Below, piece after piece: positions 23,443 to 34,194 of a stretch of 64,000 nucleotides of DNA. Both the position numbers and the translations under genes were made by a program. Numbering within the stretch: the first letter of the stretch is position 1; each line of letters starts with the position of its first letter. The notes below the pieces were generated by a model. That model had not been told where the DNA came from. It saw only the letters and a program-made list of their open reading frames with translations, and did no database searches. Origin of the DNA: Branchinecta lynchi (lineage: Eukaryota; Arthropoda; Branchiopoda; Anostraca; Branchinectidae); assembly GCA_023053575.1 (NCBI GenBank), contig JAKZAP010000004.1, forward strand, positions 2,210,861 through 2,274,860, in the 5' to 3' direction.

Positions 23443-23472
23443 AATAAAAAAAAAAAATAAAAAAAAATAAAT
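23443..23472 (+). repeat. A-rich tract with AATAAA
   Basis: The tract is agaataaaaaaaaaaaataa and on. It could be the tail of a retroposed sequence, or an AATAAA-containing end of the transcript that starts at 21915. Nothing distinguishes the two. Confidence 0.4.
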
Positions 23473-23569
23473 CGATGGGTATCCTGAAGGAACTTTATAT
23501 TTTTTAGCTAACGCGTGGCTAAGCGCAGGGGCGGCGGCCTGTTTAGTGGATTTAGTTCTATTAGCTACA

Positions 23570-23700
23570 ACCTGAAACGGTGCCTTGCCAAGGAATGCCG
23601 AAATATGTTCGAAACAAAGTTCCAGCTTTAATCCGTTGGGCGCCGCACATGATTCGCACTGTCAGCTTGGACGGAGGGAAAAGAAGTCCTTTTCGAAGTT
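23570..23700 (+). repeat. Diverged copy of the CCTTGCCAAG hairpin repeat
   Basis: gtgccttgccaaggaatgcc, gaaatatgttc, then gattcgcac..cagcttgga match the arrangement at 63565-63690. Confidence 0.5.
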
Positions 23701-24004
23701 AGCTTTTGCCTTAGTTTCATTTTAATTAGAGCCTGATTAAAGCGGTATTTTGCCTGCTACTCTCGAGAAAGTTTTACGGCGAATGATACACCACAGGTTA
23801 GTCGATCGCCTGTGGCTGGAGCAGACGTCCTACCGCCGCAGAACACTTGAGCCTGGTGTCCGCAAAACGCAGATTCGCCTAGGCGAATTGGGCATTGCTA
23901 GCAAAAAGAAATTCACGCCGCAACTCCCAAGTCGCATCGCCTTCCTGAATAGATTAGCGTTATGTGGGCAACAAGCCTTAAGCCGCTTTCGCATTGATGC
24001 GTTG

Positions 24005-24170
24005 AGCCTTTGACGCTAAGCTACGCAAACACTGCGTCGACGCAACGCAGACAAATAGAAGGCAACGCAAGAATAGCGTCGACGTAACGCAGAGCCTACG
24101 CAGACAAATAGAAGGCAACGCAAGAATAGCGTCGACGCAACGCAGACAAGGCAACGCAAGAATAGTACCA
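24005..24170 (+). repeat. CpG-rich tandem repeat
   Basis: Units containing gcgtcgacg(c/t)aacgcag, acaaatagaaggcaacgc and aagaatagcg recur head to tail about three times with unit lengths of 40-65 bp. Related aacgcag pieces occur at 24485-24520 and 25040-25070, so the array probably belongs to a larger element at 23740-25150. Confidence 0.7.
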
Positions 24171-25386
24171 ACATCTATTCTTGTCAGTGGAAAATGGAAG
24201 TTTTTGAAGAAAAACTAAAAAAACATGCTGATGATAAAAAAGCTTGCTACTAGTGAACGAAATTAAAATTCAGCAGAAGAAACCGAGAAAGTAAAACGTG
24301 AATTGAGTATCCAGCGCGAAAGATTCTCGCGCAGGTGTGAAGGATAGCACCGCAAGATAGACGCAATGACGCGTCGATGTAAAAGCGGCATTACCCTTCT
24401 TTCACGCAATGTGTCTACTGCGTTCTGTGTCGCCGCGAATGGAAAACAAAATCAAATTTTCAATGTAACAATAACGCCGATACGGACCGTTTAGACGCAG
24501 AACGCAGCGGTGTAACGTAGGACCTGTCAGATATCCAAAGCTTCCGCACAGTCTAGCAGCCCTTCCAGATTTGGATAACAGTGGTGGCTGCTATTTTTGA
24601 CATTCTTCAACATTTCCTAGATGTTCCCTTTTTGCCGAAAAACCACCGTCAATTTTCCTTTTTCTTCCATCCATTAATTTGAATATTTGTTAAGTCTCTC
24701 GAACGTGTTACCTCTATGGCAAGTTTCCGACATCCGGAATCTGGGGTGTCCAACAGACCGGAAGTATTTTGGCCTGGCTTCACATTCCAGATCAATTTCG
24801 ACGAAAACGGCTGTCTGGAATCTGCGCCTGGTAAAGCGTTTTGACAAAGCTGGATTGTCTGTTGACCTCGCCGTTGCTTATTTTCTGGAAGTTTATATTG
24901 GATCCATCTAGATAGTTTGCTAGAGGAATAGTAGCTAGTTTGGTTCAAGGTTGGTTTTAGTCCGCTAAAGGTTCAAGTCGTTTAGAAACAGCTGGTCAGA
25001 CAAAAGCAACCATAACAGAATGCCATCGGCGAACTGGAATATCCGATAGTCACGCCGACTGCGTTCTGCGCTAGACCGTCGCGCTTTCGGTCAAATCGTC
25101 TCATGACAAATGTCCGCTGTACTCTTCGTTCGCAGAGAGAATCGCGCGCGAAACCTTATTTTCGTTGCAGTTTTGTATCAGCTAAAAAATCACAGCAAGG
25201 ATTGGGTTTATATTGACGCGACCGCCGTCTACCAGCCAGCAATTTGGAGACATGGAAGTGCCTGAGCTTCCAGGAAGTACATCTTTTTTGCTACCCCTTA
25301 GTAGCAAAACACAACAGATACACAAAACTGGGCTTCCTTCGTTCGTAACTAGAAAGAAAAGATAGGAATACTCGAAAAATAGCCCT
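24171..25386. other. No gene recognised
   Basis: Contains scattered CpG-rich pieces related to the tandem array at 24005 and otherwise no clear feature. ORFs of up to 99 codons on either strand show no family signature. Confidence 0.35.
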
Positions 25387-26125
25387 TTTGGGGATCCCAA
25401 AACGTAGGTGGATGGATACCTATGACATCGCAAAAGTTGTCCGTCCGTCTGTCAGCACGACAACTCTCGAAGGGAATGAGATATTTTGATGAAACTTGGT
25501 GTGAGGACTCTTCGAGTCAAGGGAAAGGTCGAGTTGGTAGATGGGCCCGATAGCTGCATATTTAGGGGAGTGTTTTCAAATTAAGGGGCGAACAAAATAT
25601 TTCTTAAAAGCTAATGAGATAGTTGATTACGGGGTTAGACGACATGCTTCACACGAATATGAAAACCATCTTCTCGCCGGACAAGTAGTCCACCCAGAAT
25701 CCAATTTCATTCGGTGTTCGATTTGCGGGTAAAAAAGCATGCTGAATTCGTGTATGACAAGTATTTTATACCTGGACACATTTCACCACGAATCCTGCTG
25801 AAATCAGAAAATTTGTTAAAAGTTGAAGTTTGTCTGAAGCTGATTATGGAGATTATATGGATGGTATGGAGATACGCTGAATCTGTTTTTGAACTTCAAT
25901 TTTTTGCAAGACAAGTAGTTCGCCTGGAATCCGGCTGAAACCGGAAATTTGGCAGATGTAAGGCAGGAACTTTCGTCGAAGTAGACATGACGCAGGCTAT
26001 AGGGGTAAACTCACACGCTGAATCCTCATTTGAACTTCATCTTCTCCGATTATCATTGGACCGCTACAAGATCCGATTGTCTGTAAATATAATTTTTGGG
26101 ATCCCGTCGAAACCTTTGGTCCTGT
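25387..26125 (+). repeat. GGATCCC-ended repeat, copy 1
   Basis: Starts gggatcccaaaacgtagg and ends gggatcccgtcgaaacc. The interior repeats units of about 130 bp containing a gattacgg..agacatgct segment, tcgccggacaagtag and cccggaatcc. A second full copy is at 30171, and partial ones are at 45, 8040 and 35100. Confidence 0.7.
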
Positions 26126-26245
26126 TGTCTTTAGTCACATAGCTGCAGATTCGATACGATTTTTCGGAGATTCGCTGTAGTTGGAAAAAATTCAACCGCG
26201 GCTACTAAATTTGGGTCATACAAACGCACAAAAATGGATGCAGTT

Positions 26246-29200
26246 TCAATTTTTTTTTTTTTTCAATTTATTTAATAATAAAGCAAAACATATCTCTCGT
26301 GGGCAGGGCCCAAATACGATGTTTTTGTAGTCATAAATAAGATAAAATAAATTGTCAACATATAATTTAAAAGTAAAAAAAAAGGTAACAAGGCAGAACA
26401 ATGCTAAAGAGCATTGTACTGCTTTACGAAGCTCGGCACAAAGCTTCTACTGTAGCGCATAGTGTTACAGTAGATTGGGATCAGTTTGGGAACCTTTTCA
26501 GCCACTTCTCGGGGGGGACGAGATCTTACAGGAACAAAGGGTGGGGGAAGGAATGAACGGTACATGGGATGCTGGAGAAGGGATGAGCCAAAGTTGCGGC
26601 ATAGTTTTTCGCGGCGGGAAGAAAGGGATTCAATTTTAAATTCTTTGAGGTAAAAAGAGCATGGTAGGGGGGAACCGCCATAGATAATTTGCAGCGATCT
26701 CTTCTGAACTCGCTCTATTTTATCAGTTTCGTCTTGGGTAAGAGCAAAGTGCCAAACCGGACAAGCATATTCGACTAAGGGTCGGATGAAAGAGCAAAAC
26801 ATTAGCTTTAGCTTGTCCTTAGGAACCCGAAACTTTTTCAGTGTTTTTAGCATTTGAATTGCGCTGTTAGCTTTCTTTACAAACGTCTTTGTATTTTCAT
26901 GCCATGAAAGGTCAGAAGAGATCACTACACCTAGTAGCGTTATTTTATCCCTGATGAGCCCAGAGTCGATAGGAGGTTCGAAAGACGGCCGAGTTTTTCT
27001 AAGAAAAGAAAAGGTCGTAACCGAGCACTTATCTTTATTCACGACCATATTCATTTCAGTCGCCTCTGAGGTAACCTGGTCGATGAAACCGGCAGCGTTA
27101 CTTTTGAAATCCTCAGATACGACTTCCGCTAGGGACAGATCGTCAACGTATTTCCATCTGTCCTCCAGCCCAGCAGCAATTTCATTTATCATGAGGAGGA
27201 AGCACAGCGGACCGATCACAGTTCCTTGTGGAACTCCACAAAAAACTGGTGAAGAAGTAGAAAAATGGCATTTATACTTTACAATTTGCTCTCTATTTGT
27301 CAAGAAGCTCTTGATGATTTTGACGATAAAATCGGGTATATTTTTTTCCACCATTTTTTCCAAAAGAATTTTATGGTCAACAAGGTCAAATGCCTTTTTA
27401 AAATCAATTGCAATTAAATTTATCCATTTGCCAGGTTCATCTAGAAGTTTTAAAATAAAATCAATCAAATTAACTAGGTAATGGACTGTCGAACACTTAG
27501 GAATGTTACCAAACTGCTTTCGATCAGTTACTCTTAAAACATATTCTTTAGGCCATGTGGCAACAAAACTTTCGTAAATTCTGCTGAAAATTGATGTAAC
27601 TGTGATCGGCCGTACACCAGAGAAATCATTAGGTGCTCCTTTCTTTGGAATGGGGGTGATAAAACCTTTCTTCCATTTCTTTGGAAAATAACCTGTTCGC
27701 GTTATGTTATTGTATATTATCTGAAGGGGTAAAGCTAATTCTTTAGCAAATGCTTTAACGAGAACAATTGGAATATCAAAAGGAGCAACAGAAGTTCTTT
27801 TTAACTTAGAAAGTTTACGGGTTACACTTGACAAAGAAATATCAGGCATTAAATTATCAGTTGAAGGAGCAGTTAAATTTTGTGGAGGGTCTTCAGGTGG
27901 AAGAGGTGGATAGGACTGCACAACTGCAGCGAAATGGGCATTTAAATCATTCGCAGTTTTCTCTGGTGGCTCCTCCTTCATGAAGTCAACTGGTTGAGAA
28001 CTTTTTCCAGTCAGACTTTTAACTTTGCTGAAGAACTGCGAAGGCTTGGACTCCAAAAGATTATCCACCTCATTCTTGTAATAATTAGCCTGTGCTTCTT
28101 TTATTTTCCACTTAATTTCATTTGCCAATTTTTTTGCTTGTTCTTTTTGATCTTTTCGAATAAGGTGTAATTTACGCTTAATTAGTCGCTTTATTTTTGA
28201 ATTTACATACGGTTTATCACTAGAACAAAATTTTGTTTTACGCTCAGGGAAGCACTCAAGAAATTTTTCATTAATTTTACCATGAAATTCCTCAACTTGG
28301 GAATCCAACTCCTTCGCTGCGGAAACCAAGGTCCAGTTCTCCTCCGTGATCCAGTTTCCGAACTGCAACAGACCAGGATCTGTGATTGGTCTAGAAGTGA
28401 CCTCAGTTACCGAATATTGGATCTTTACTCTCTCAAAAGGGTTCCACTGGAGCATATAGTGGTAACTACCGTCAAGTGGTGCTAGTTTACTCGGATTTTG
28501 ATAATATTTAGAAAGGTTTGTCAGGATCACATCCAGAGAAGTTTCACCTTTAGTTGTCGGGAAATTAACCACGCTTTTGGGACTAAGTGACCTGGCCAGC
28601 GATTTAGTATCCAGCTCATTACCATCTCCTAGTATAACTACTCCAAAATATGGATGTGTTCTCTGGATGTAATCCGTTGATTCTTGCAGCTTCTCCCAAA
28701 ACGCCTTTCTTGCGGCAGCGGGCTGACCAGGTGAATAGTAGAAAACGCACACCGCTACCGCAGAGAACGGCCTAGGGAGTCGCTTAGGTTGCACTTTCAC
28801 CCAAATAATCTCATCTTGTTCATCAAAGAAAGGTATAGTTAAAAGCTGTGGTTTAAAATCTTCATGTACAAGGGTCATAACTCCTCCTCCTTTCTTCCCA
28901 AGGGGATGGTCACCAGGGCGAAGTTTAACAAAAGAAGAGAATTTTGGAACTTTTAATAAATTTAAATCTTGTCGATGAACCTCGGTTATACCGATGACAG
29001 AAGAACCAAGCATTTGGGCCGTGGACTCAAGTTCAGTTAATTTTTCTAGGTTTAAACTTTCCGCATTGCTATAGAGGAAGGAAGGAAACACGTAACGCTT
29101 ATCATTAAATTCACGGGATACCGCTTTATTTTTAAATTTCTTGCCTCCCATCGATCCCGGGGCAGCATCATGGGAGAGGGGGAGAGGAAGGGGAGAGACT

Positions 29201-29590
29201 GATGTCGGTTCCGAAACTGGCTCCAATCTTTCATCCGTACCTTGGTCCGTCACAACCGGCAACCCTATGCTAAGACTGCTGGGAAGCTCATGAGTGGTGG
29301 AGGCGGAAACAGAAACGGAGGCAGCGATATAGGGCGAATGTGGTGAAAAAAACGCATGTCGGAAGAAGCAATTTCGTTTAGAGGAGCGAAACGGTTTTGC
29401 CATTGTGATCCCGCAATCAAAGCATAGGGTGGGCGGCGCGTGTCAGGTACAGGCTGGCTCGGTGCAGCAATCCGCGCGTTAGCCCGATCGCTCGCTGGCT
29501 GTGATCCCGTAATCAGAGTATAGTTACTGAAAACATGGCAGTACCTGTCAGACCGGGCAAGACACACCTATTTCCGTCTTTTCCTCAAGA
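26246..29590 (-). mobile_element. CR1/L2-like non-LTR retrotransposon, near full length
   Basis: Minus-oriented LINE. It has a 5' region (29404 to about 29590), a 999-codon ORF, and a 3' UTR containing tttgggccctgcccacgaga and AATAAA-type signals. It ends in an A-rich tail (a T run at about 26250-26266 on the plus strand). The 5' region holds two copies of gattgcgggatcaca-like sequence about 100 bp apart. I could not define target-site duplications. The ORF is uninterrupted, so the insertion is young or recently active. Confidence 0.85.
26404..29403 (-). CDS. LINE endonuclease-reverse transcriptase (999 aa)
   Basis: Single-ORF polyprotein of a CR1/L2-type LINE. Residues about 105-330 form an apurinic-like endonuclease: the early Asn/Glu region (GITEVH), GDGNELD, and TSLDVILT. 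The usual SDH catalytic motif reads SYH, with Tyr314 where Asp is expected. Residues about 560-850 are the reverse transcriptase: motif A AIDFKKAFD with Asp667, motif B GVPQGTVIGPL, motif C YVDD at 752-755. The C-terminal part resembles other CR1/L2 ends (VEYACPVWH, IERVQKRSLQIIYG). It would copy LINE RNA by target-primed reverse transcription. An overlapping 100-codon ORF (29265-29567) in another frame has no recognisable ORF1 domain. The host cell does not need this gene. Confidence 0.95.
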   Translation of the reverse strand: MAKPFRSSKRNCFFRHAFFSPHSPYIAASVSVSASTTHELPSSLSIGLPVVTDQGTDERLEPVSEPTSVSPLPLPLSHDAAPGSMGGKKFKNKAVSREFNDKRYVFPSFLYSNAESLNLEKLTELESTAQMLGSSVIGITEVHRQDLNLLKVPKFSSFVKLRPGDHPLGKKGGGVMTLVHEDFKPQLLTIPFFDEQDEIIWVKVQPKRLPRPFSAVAVCVFYYSPGQPAAARKAFWEKLQESTDYIQRTHPYFGVVILGDGNELDTKSLARSLSPKSVVNFPTTKGETSLDVILTNLSKYYQNPSKLAPLDGSYHYMLQWNPFERVKIQYSVTEVTSRPITDPGLLQFGNWITEENWTLVSAAKELDSQVEEFHGKINEKFLECFPERKTKFCSSDKPYVNSKIKRLIKRKLHLIRKDQKEQAKKLANEIKWKIKEAQANYYKNEVDNLLESKPSQFFSKVKSLTGKSSQPVDFMKEEPPEKTANDLNAHFAAVVQSYPPLPPEDPPQNLTAPSTDNLMPDISLSSVTRKLSKLKRTSVAPFDIPIVLVKAFAKELALPLQIIYNNITRTGYFPKKWKKGFITPIPKKGAPNDFSGVRPITVTSIFSRIYESFVATWPKEYVLRVTDRKQFGNIPKCSTVHYLVNLIDFILKLLDEPGKWINLIAIDFKKAFDLVDHKILLEKMVEKNIPDFIVKIIKSFLTNREQIVKYKCHFSTSSPVFCGVPQGTVIGPLCFLLMINEIAAGLEDRWKYVDDLSLAEVVSEDFKSNAAGFIDQVTSEATEMNMVVNKDKCSVTTFSFLRKTRPSFEPPIDSGLIRDKITLLGVVISSDLSWHENTKTFVKKANSAIQMLKTLKKFRVPKDKLKLMFCSFIRPLVEYACPVWHFALTQDETDKIERVQKRSLQIIYGGSPLPCSFYLKEFKIESLSSRREKLCRNFGSSLLQHPMYRSFLPPPFVPVRSRPPREVAEKVPKLIPIYCNTMRYSRSFVPSFVKQYNAL

Positions 29591-29792
29591 GAAATAGTGC
29601 CAACCATGCAAGTTTTTGACCTAAGTTCGCCGTATTACCGTTTAGCGATTCCGAGCGGACTAGTTTCTGTTGATCCCCCCCGTGCCTCACCGTCAGCACT
29701 TATTGCCAGACATAGTAAAAAGACTCACAGGCTTATGAGTAGAAAATTTGCAATCTGCTGCCCAGGTAATAGAAGTTTTGTATTTTTCGTAC

Positions 29793-30120
29793 ACACTGTA
29801 AAAAAAATGTTGCCGTATTTGCTACTGGGATTAATCTTGTCTCTACTAAGATAAGATCTCGAATTTGGAATAATCTTATCCCAGTAGAGATAATATTAAT
29901 CCCAGTAGCAAATACTGCAGTTAACTTTAATCCTTACTCGGAGAAACTTTTTAAGTGTACACTCTACATTTTTTTTTTCTACTGGGATTATTACTGTCTC
30001 TATTGAGATAAGATTTTTTCTTAATTCGGATTAATCTTATCCCAGTAGAGATAAGATTAATCCCAGTAGCAAATACTTCAGTTAACTTTAATACTTACTC
30101 GGAGAAACTTTTTACAGTGT
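29793..30120. mobile_element. Fold-back MITE with ACACTGTAAAAA ends
   Basis: The ends are inverted (ACACTGTAAAAA ... TTTTTACAGTGT). The interior contains two similar hairpins (29825-29930 and 29975-30070), each made of tactgggatta..cttatcccagta-type arms, followed by a shared gttaactttaat..ggagaaact segment. No ORF. Confidence 0.75.
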
Positions 30121-30170
30121 ATACCTCAGTAGTAGAAAGTGAAGGTTTCGCCCTTCCTTGTGGATAGGCT

Positions 30171-31010
30171 TTTTGGGATCCCAAAACGTGAGTCGCAAAA
30201 GTTGTCCGTCCGTCTGTCAGCCCGATAACTCTCTAAGAGGATGAGATATTGTGATGAAACTTGGTGTGAGGATTCTTTGGGTGAAGGGTAAGGTCAAGTT
30301 CGTATTTAGGGTTGGGGGTTCAAATAAAGGGGCAAACAAAATATTTTTAAACAGCTAATTTAATAGTCGATTATGGGAAAAGAAGACATTCTGAACACGA
30401 TGGTGCAAACCATTCTCTTGCCGGATAAGTAGTTCGAATCTGGCAAAAACCGAAACGTTGGTTAGAATTTAAAGTTTTATTTTAAGTTGATTAGATGTTC
30501 GATTATGGGGTAAGAAGACATGCTGAAGACGATGATGAAAACCATTTTCTCATCGGACAACTAGTTCGCCCGGAATCCGGCCAAACCAGAAAATTTGTTA
30601 AAAGCGAAAGTATTATTTGAAGTTGATTAGATGACAGATTTAGGGCTAAGAAAAGTCTGAATATGACAATCTTTTTTTACTCGGATATGATTCATCCGGA
30701 ACCCGGTTTTAACCGGAAATTTTATAAGCTAAAGTATTTGAAGTTTTTAGATGTTCTTTACAGGAATTGTTCTTTTTTTTGCTGGACAAGTAGTTCGCTC
30801 GGAATTCGGCCGAAACCGGAAATTTCGCAGAAGTAAAGCAGGAAGTTTCGGTCAGTATCGTCAAAATAGATATGTCTTATAGAGGTATATCTGAACTTGG
30901 TTTTCTCAGATGACTAGCGCGGCAAAGACTGGATCCGGCGAAGACAAGACCCAATTGTCTGGACCAAATATTAGATTCTGGGATCCCATCGAAACCTTAG
31001 GTCTTGCTAC
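30171..31010 (+). repeat. GGATCCC-ended repeat, copy 2
   Basis: Starts gggatcccaaaacgtgag and ends gggatcccatcgaaacc. Inside, four imperfect direct repeats of about 125-137 bp begin near 30345, 30480, 30617 and 30740 (ttgattagatg, agacatgctgaa, ggacaa.tagttcgc). Both ends share the GGGATCCC palindrome. Confidence 0.75.
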
Positions 31011-31069
31011 TATAGTCGCGTTTTTGCAGATACCATGGTATCTGTTACCACGGTAACTGAATCAGCAAT

Positions 31070-31455
31070 TGGCCATATTCCTGTTCAGCGCTTCCGAGCG
31101 GACTAGTTTCTGTTAATCCCCCCATGCCTCACCGTCATTATTTGGATCAGACATGGTAAAATAGATCCACAGGTTAGTGAAAGTGACCCACTACCCTATG
31201 GATTCGACTTTTTACTATGTCTAACCAACACTTGCGTAGACATAGTAAAAAGTCGAATCCATAGGGTAGTGGGTCGCTTTCCCTTTCTGCTGCTAAAACA
31301 TAAAAACCTCCATTACCTGGGACACAGATGACAGGTTTTCCACTCACTAACCTGTGGATCTATTTTACCATGTCTGATCCAAGTAATGACGGTGAGGCAT
31401 AGGGGGATTAACAGAAACTAGTCCGCATGGAAGCGCTGAACAAGAATATGGCCAA
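31070..31455. mobile_element. Fold-back element with long arms
   Basis: Arms of about 100 bp (31070-31175 and 31345-31455) are inverted copies (cttccgagcggactag, ccatgcctcaccgtcatt, agatccacaggttagtg). A second hairpin lies inside (31190-31285, gattcgactttttactatg). The left arm also recurs alone at 29650-29760. The element is nested in the ATACCACGG repeat. Confidence 0.75.
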
Positions 31456-31574
31456 TTAGTCGTTTTTGCAGTTACCGTGGTATCTAAAACACGGTTGCTC
31501 TGCAAAAACGACTATTGCCGAAATTGCGCTTTTCTAGGTTATCCCAAAAGAAAAAACTGATATCCAGGTACATC

Positions 31575-32390
31575 ATTAAAGGCGTTTTTCCGTGACAGAA
31601 TTATGGGCCACATACTTCTGAGTGATTTTCACGGAAACACGATTGTGTGCCACACAGTCGAGCCGCAAGTTGAAACTCGCGGTAACGTTTTGTCTGTTTT
31701 TTGGGCGGTAATTTCAAGTGTCTGAAAATAAAAATTCAATTATGTAAAATCTCAATTAATAGAACTCCAGTCTTACCATTCTTTGCAAAAAGCATGCTCA
31801 ATGTTAAGTCTATATGCTTGAAAAGTAGTAATTTTATTACTTGCGTTTTTGCAGATACCATGGTATCAGATATCAACGTCTAAAGTCGTTTTGCAGTTAT
31901 CGTGGTATCTGATACCACGGTCAAAAGGCGTTTTTGCTGTTATCGGGGTTTCTGAAAAGTCATCTCACTTTTATCAGTTTTTGTCAGATTGGTGAAAAAG
32001 AAGTTTCGCACTTAATGATGTAACTGGAAATCAGTTTTTCTTTTGGTATGACTTCGAAAAGTACAATTTCGGTAACAGTCGTTTTTGCAGAGCAACTATA
32101 CCACGATAATTGCAAAAAAGAATAATTGCAGACCCACTTACCGTGGTAACAGATACCACGGTATCTGCAAAAACGCAACTATTGTTTAGGCAGTATTTTG
32201 CTGCTTAGTTTGAATATCCCGCCAAAATCGAGCCAGAAAATCGACAATCACCTCGTCTATTGTTTGTCGAATTTAGGCCACAAAGCGAGCCACCAACATT
32301 TTTTTTTGGTCGCGGAAACAGACTTGTGGGCCGCACGAAAGATCCCAGAAACACCCTTTTCGAGCCAGAGTCGACCCACAAACTGTTATA
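31575..32390 (-). mobile_element. Dispersed repeat F, interrupted copy
   Basis: Reverse-complement match to 61600-62100 (cgattgtgtgccacacagtcg, caatcacctcg, cgacccacaaactg). The match is broken at about 31845-32175 by an ATACCACGG repeat. The uninterrupted copy at 61600-62100 shows the pre-insertion arrangement. No coding potential. Confidence 0.75.
31845..32175. mobile_element. ATACCACGG hairpin repeat inserted in repeat F
   Basis: Starts ttgcgtttttgcagatacc and ends ggtatctgcaaaaacgcaa, an inverted terminal match. Multiple internal CAGATACC..GGTATCTG palindromes. Related copies: 31017-31510 (split), 32685-32790, 46497-47090 (split) and 54552-54923. Confidence 0.75.
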
Positions 32391-32439
32391 TACTCTTCAT
32401 CAATCAATTATGCAATCAGGAAATAGACCTGTCATCAAT

Positions 32440-32600
32440 TATACAATCAGATTACAGGTTTGTTTCCTTCCCCGACGCTGACCAAGAAGATTGACAGCCT
32501 GACGAGGACCCTTGCCAAGAAGGGCCGAAATATCGCTGATGAAGAATCGTAGCTGACGTATATCCGTTGTAAACATTGTTTGAATAAACCGAACACTGTT
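32440..32600 (+). repeat. CCTTGCCAAG hairpin repeat, copy
   Basis: Shares with 50907-51086 the run caggtttgtttcctt, gattgacagcctgacgagga, cccttgccaagaagggcc, gaaatatcgctgatgaagaa and tgtttgaataaa. Contains CTGACGA, then a hairpin, then GAAA, the core layout of a hammerhead ribozyme (hypothesis only). Confidence 0.7.
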
Positions 32601-32931
32601 TTTGGGAGCACGGAACACGCCTCAAGTGGTAAACTTTTTTCTCACCAATTTGACAAAATTTGATGAAAGTGAGATGACGTTTCAGATACCATGACCAGTC
32701 CGTGGTATCTGCATATCACTACCGCGAAACTGCGAAAACGCCTCTAGACCGTGCTATCAGATACCATGGTATCTGCAAAAACGCAACTTGTATCTTCACA
32801 AGTGTTGATTATGAGTATGAGACAGTGGGGGACTAACAGAAAATAGTCCACTTGGCGTACTGAACTGGAAAAAGGCAAACTGAACCCAATCGTCAGTTGC
32901 GATTTTGTAACTACTACCACACTGCACCTAA

Positions 32932-33347
32932 AGGCGCATTCTCGCCGTTCCCCGAGGACTCCGGGGGGAATCGAAGGGAACGGCGAGAATAGAGGGAGTC
33001 ACTCCACGCGGACTCCGCGTACGGAAAACAACGAGAATACGGGGAATACTTTCAAAGTGGATTTTGTTCTAAAAATAAATATGCAGATGACGAAATTAGT
33101 CTGGACCCACTTTATTTTTGGTTTTGTTTGATCTGATTGCTTCAAATCAATTTTACATTGCACCAACACCAGCAAAAACTGATTCCCCTCTTAATCTGAA
33201 AGGGAGTTCTTTTTGATGATGGTGATGATAATGGGAGCATTCACCGTCCGCGGGGACTCGTGAGAATACGGGGAGCGAGTCCCCGGAACGTACAAAAACG
33301 GGGGGACTCCTCAAGTGGAGTCCTCGGGGAACGGCGAGAATACGCCT
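32932..33347. mobile_element. MITE family B, copy 1
   Basis: 416 bp with ends AGGCGCATTCTCGCCGTTCC ... inverted, flanked by TAA on both sides (32929-32931 and 33348-33350). Terminal inverted repeat of at least 30 bp. Subterminal sequences also pair (ccgaggactcc against ggagtcctcgg). PIF/Harbinger-type 3-bp duplication. No ORF of note. Confidence 0.93.
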
Positions 33348-33387
33348 TAAATGAAGTTTCACGCGCAATTCTCTGTGTGAACCTGCA

Positions 33388-33671
33388 GAGCGTGTTCCAC
33401 CCACTGACAATAGTAACTATTAGTTACTATTTTCGTTTCAACCTCGTGAAAAGTTACTGCTGACCGTTCCAACCTCCTCAAAATAGCCACGCACCACGCT
33501 CCGGGGCGCAGTAAGCGTGGTAACTACGATCACTGTGACGTGATTGGCACGATTAGCCCAGCAGCAAGATATTTTTCAAAAAAAAAGAAAATGCGTTCCA
33601 GCCTTCACGTCGAGAAGCCAGGATACCTGACGTCTTGCGTAGTAACTATGATAAGTAGGGTGGAACATCAC
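33388..33671. mobile_element. MITE family A, copy 2 (inverted)
   Basis: Starts GAGCGTGTTCCACCC. The far end (gggtggaacatcac) has lost the last TIR bases. The body matches 2342-2634 in reverse orientation (ttactattttcgttt, ccgttccaacc). Confidence 0.75.
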
Positions 33672-33779
33672 AGTAACACGAAGAGTCGGTTCAGCTGCGG
33701 AAAATAATTCAAATAATAATAATGCGGAATTTACTCATGGTCAAAAGCTTGCAATGCGGGGAGAAGACTGAAACAAGTA

Positions 33780-34194
33780 AGGCGTATTCTCGCCTTTACC
33801 CGAGGACTCCACGGGGAATCGAAGGGAACGGCGAGAATAGAGGGAGTCACTCCACGCGGACTCCGCTACAGAAAACAGCGAGAACACGGGGAATGCTTCC
33901 AAAATGGATTTTGCTCTGAAGATAAATATGCAGTTAACGAAATTAGTCTGGATGCACTTTATGTTTGGTTTTGTTCATTCTGATTCTTTTTCATTAATTT
34001 TACATTGCACCAACACCAGCAAAATTTGATTCCCCACTGAATTTGAAAGGGAGTCCTTTCTGGTGATGATGATGACAATCGGAGCATTCCCCGACCGTGG
34101 GGACTCGAGTGAATACGGGGAGTGAGTCTCCTGGACAAACAAAAACACAGGGACTGCTCAAGTGGAGTCCACGGGGAACGACGAGAATACGCCT
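33780..34194. mobile_element. MITE family B, copy 2
   Basis: 415 bp with ends AGGCGTATTCTCGCC and the inverted form, flanked by GTA on both sides (33777-33779 and 34195-34197). Lies just downstream of the DDX27 3' end. Confidence 0.93.

Noticed and set aside
24005..24170. CRISPR array
   Set aside because: Spaced repeats were considered, but spacers are themselves repeated, lengths vary, and the context is an animal genome.
26954..27481. 175-codon plus-strand ORF as a gene
   Set aside because: It is antisense to the reverse transcriptase domain of the LINE and is a shadow of that ORF.
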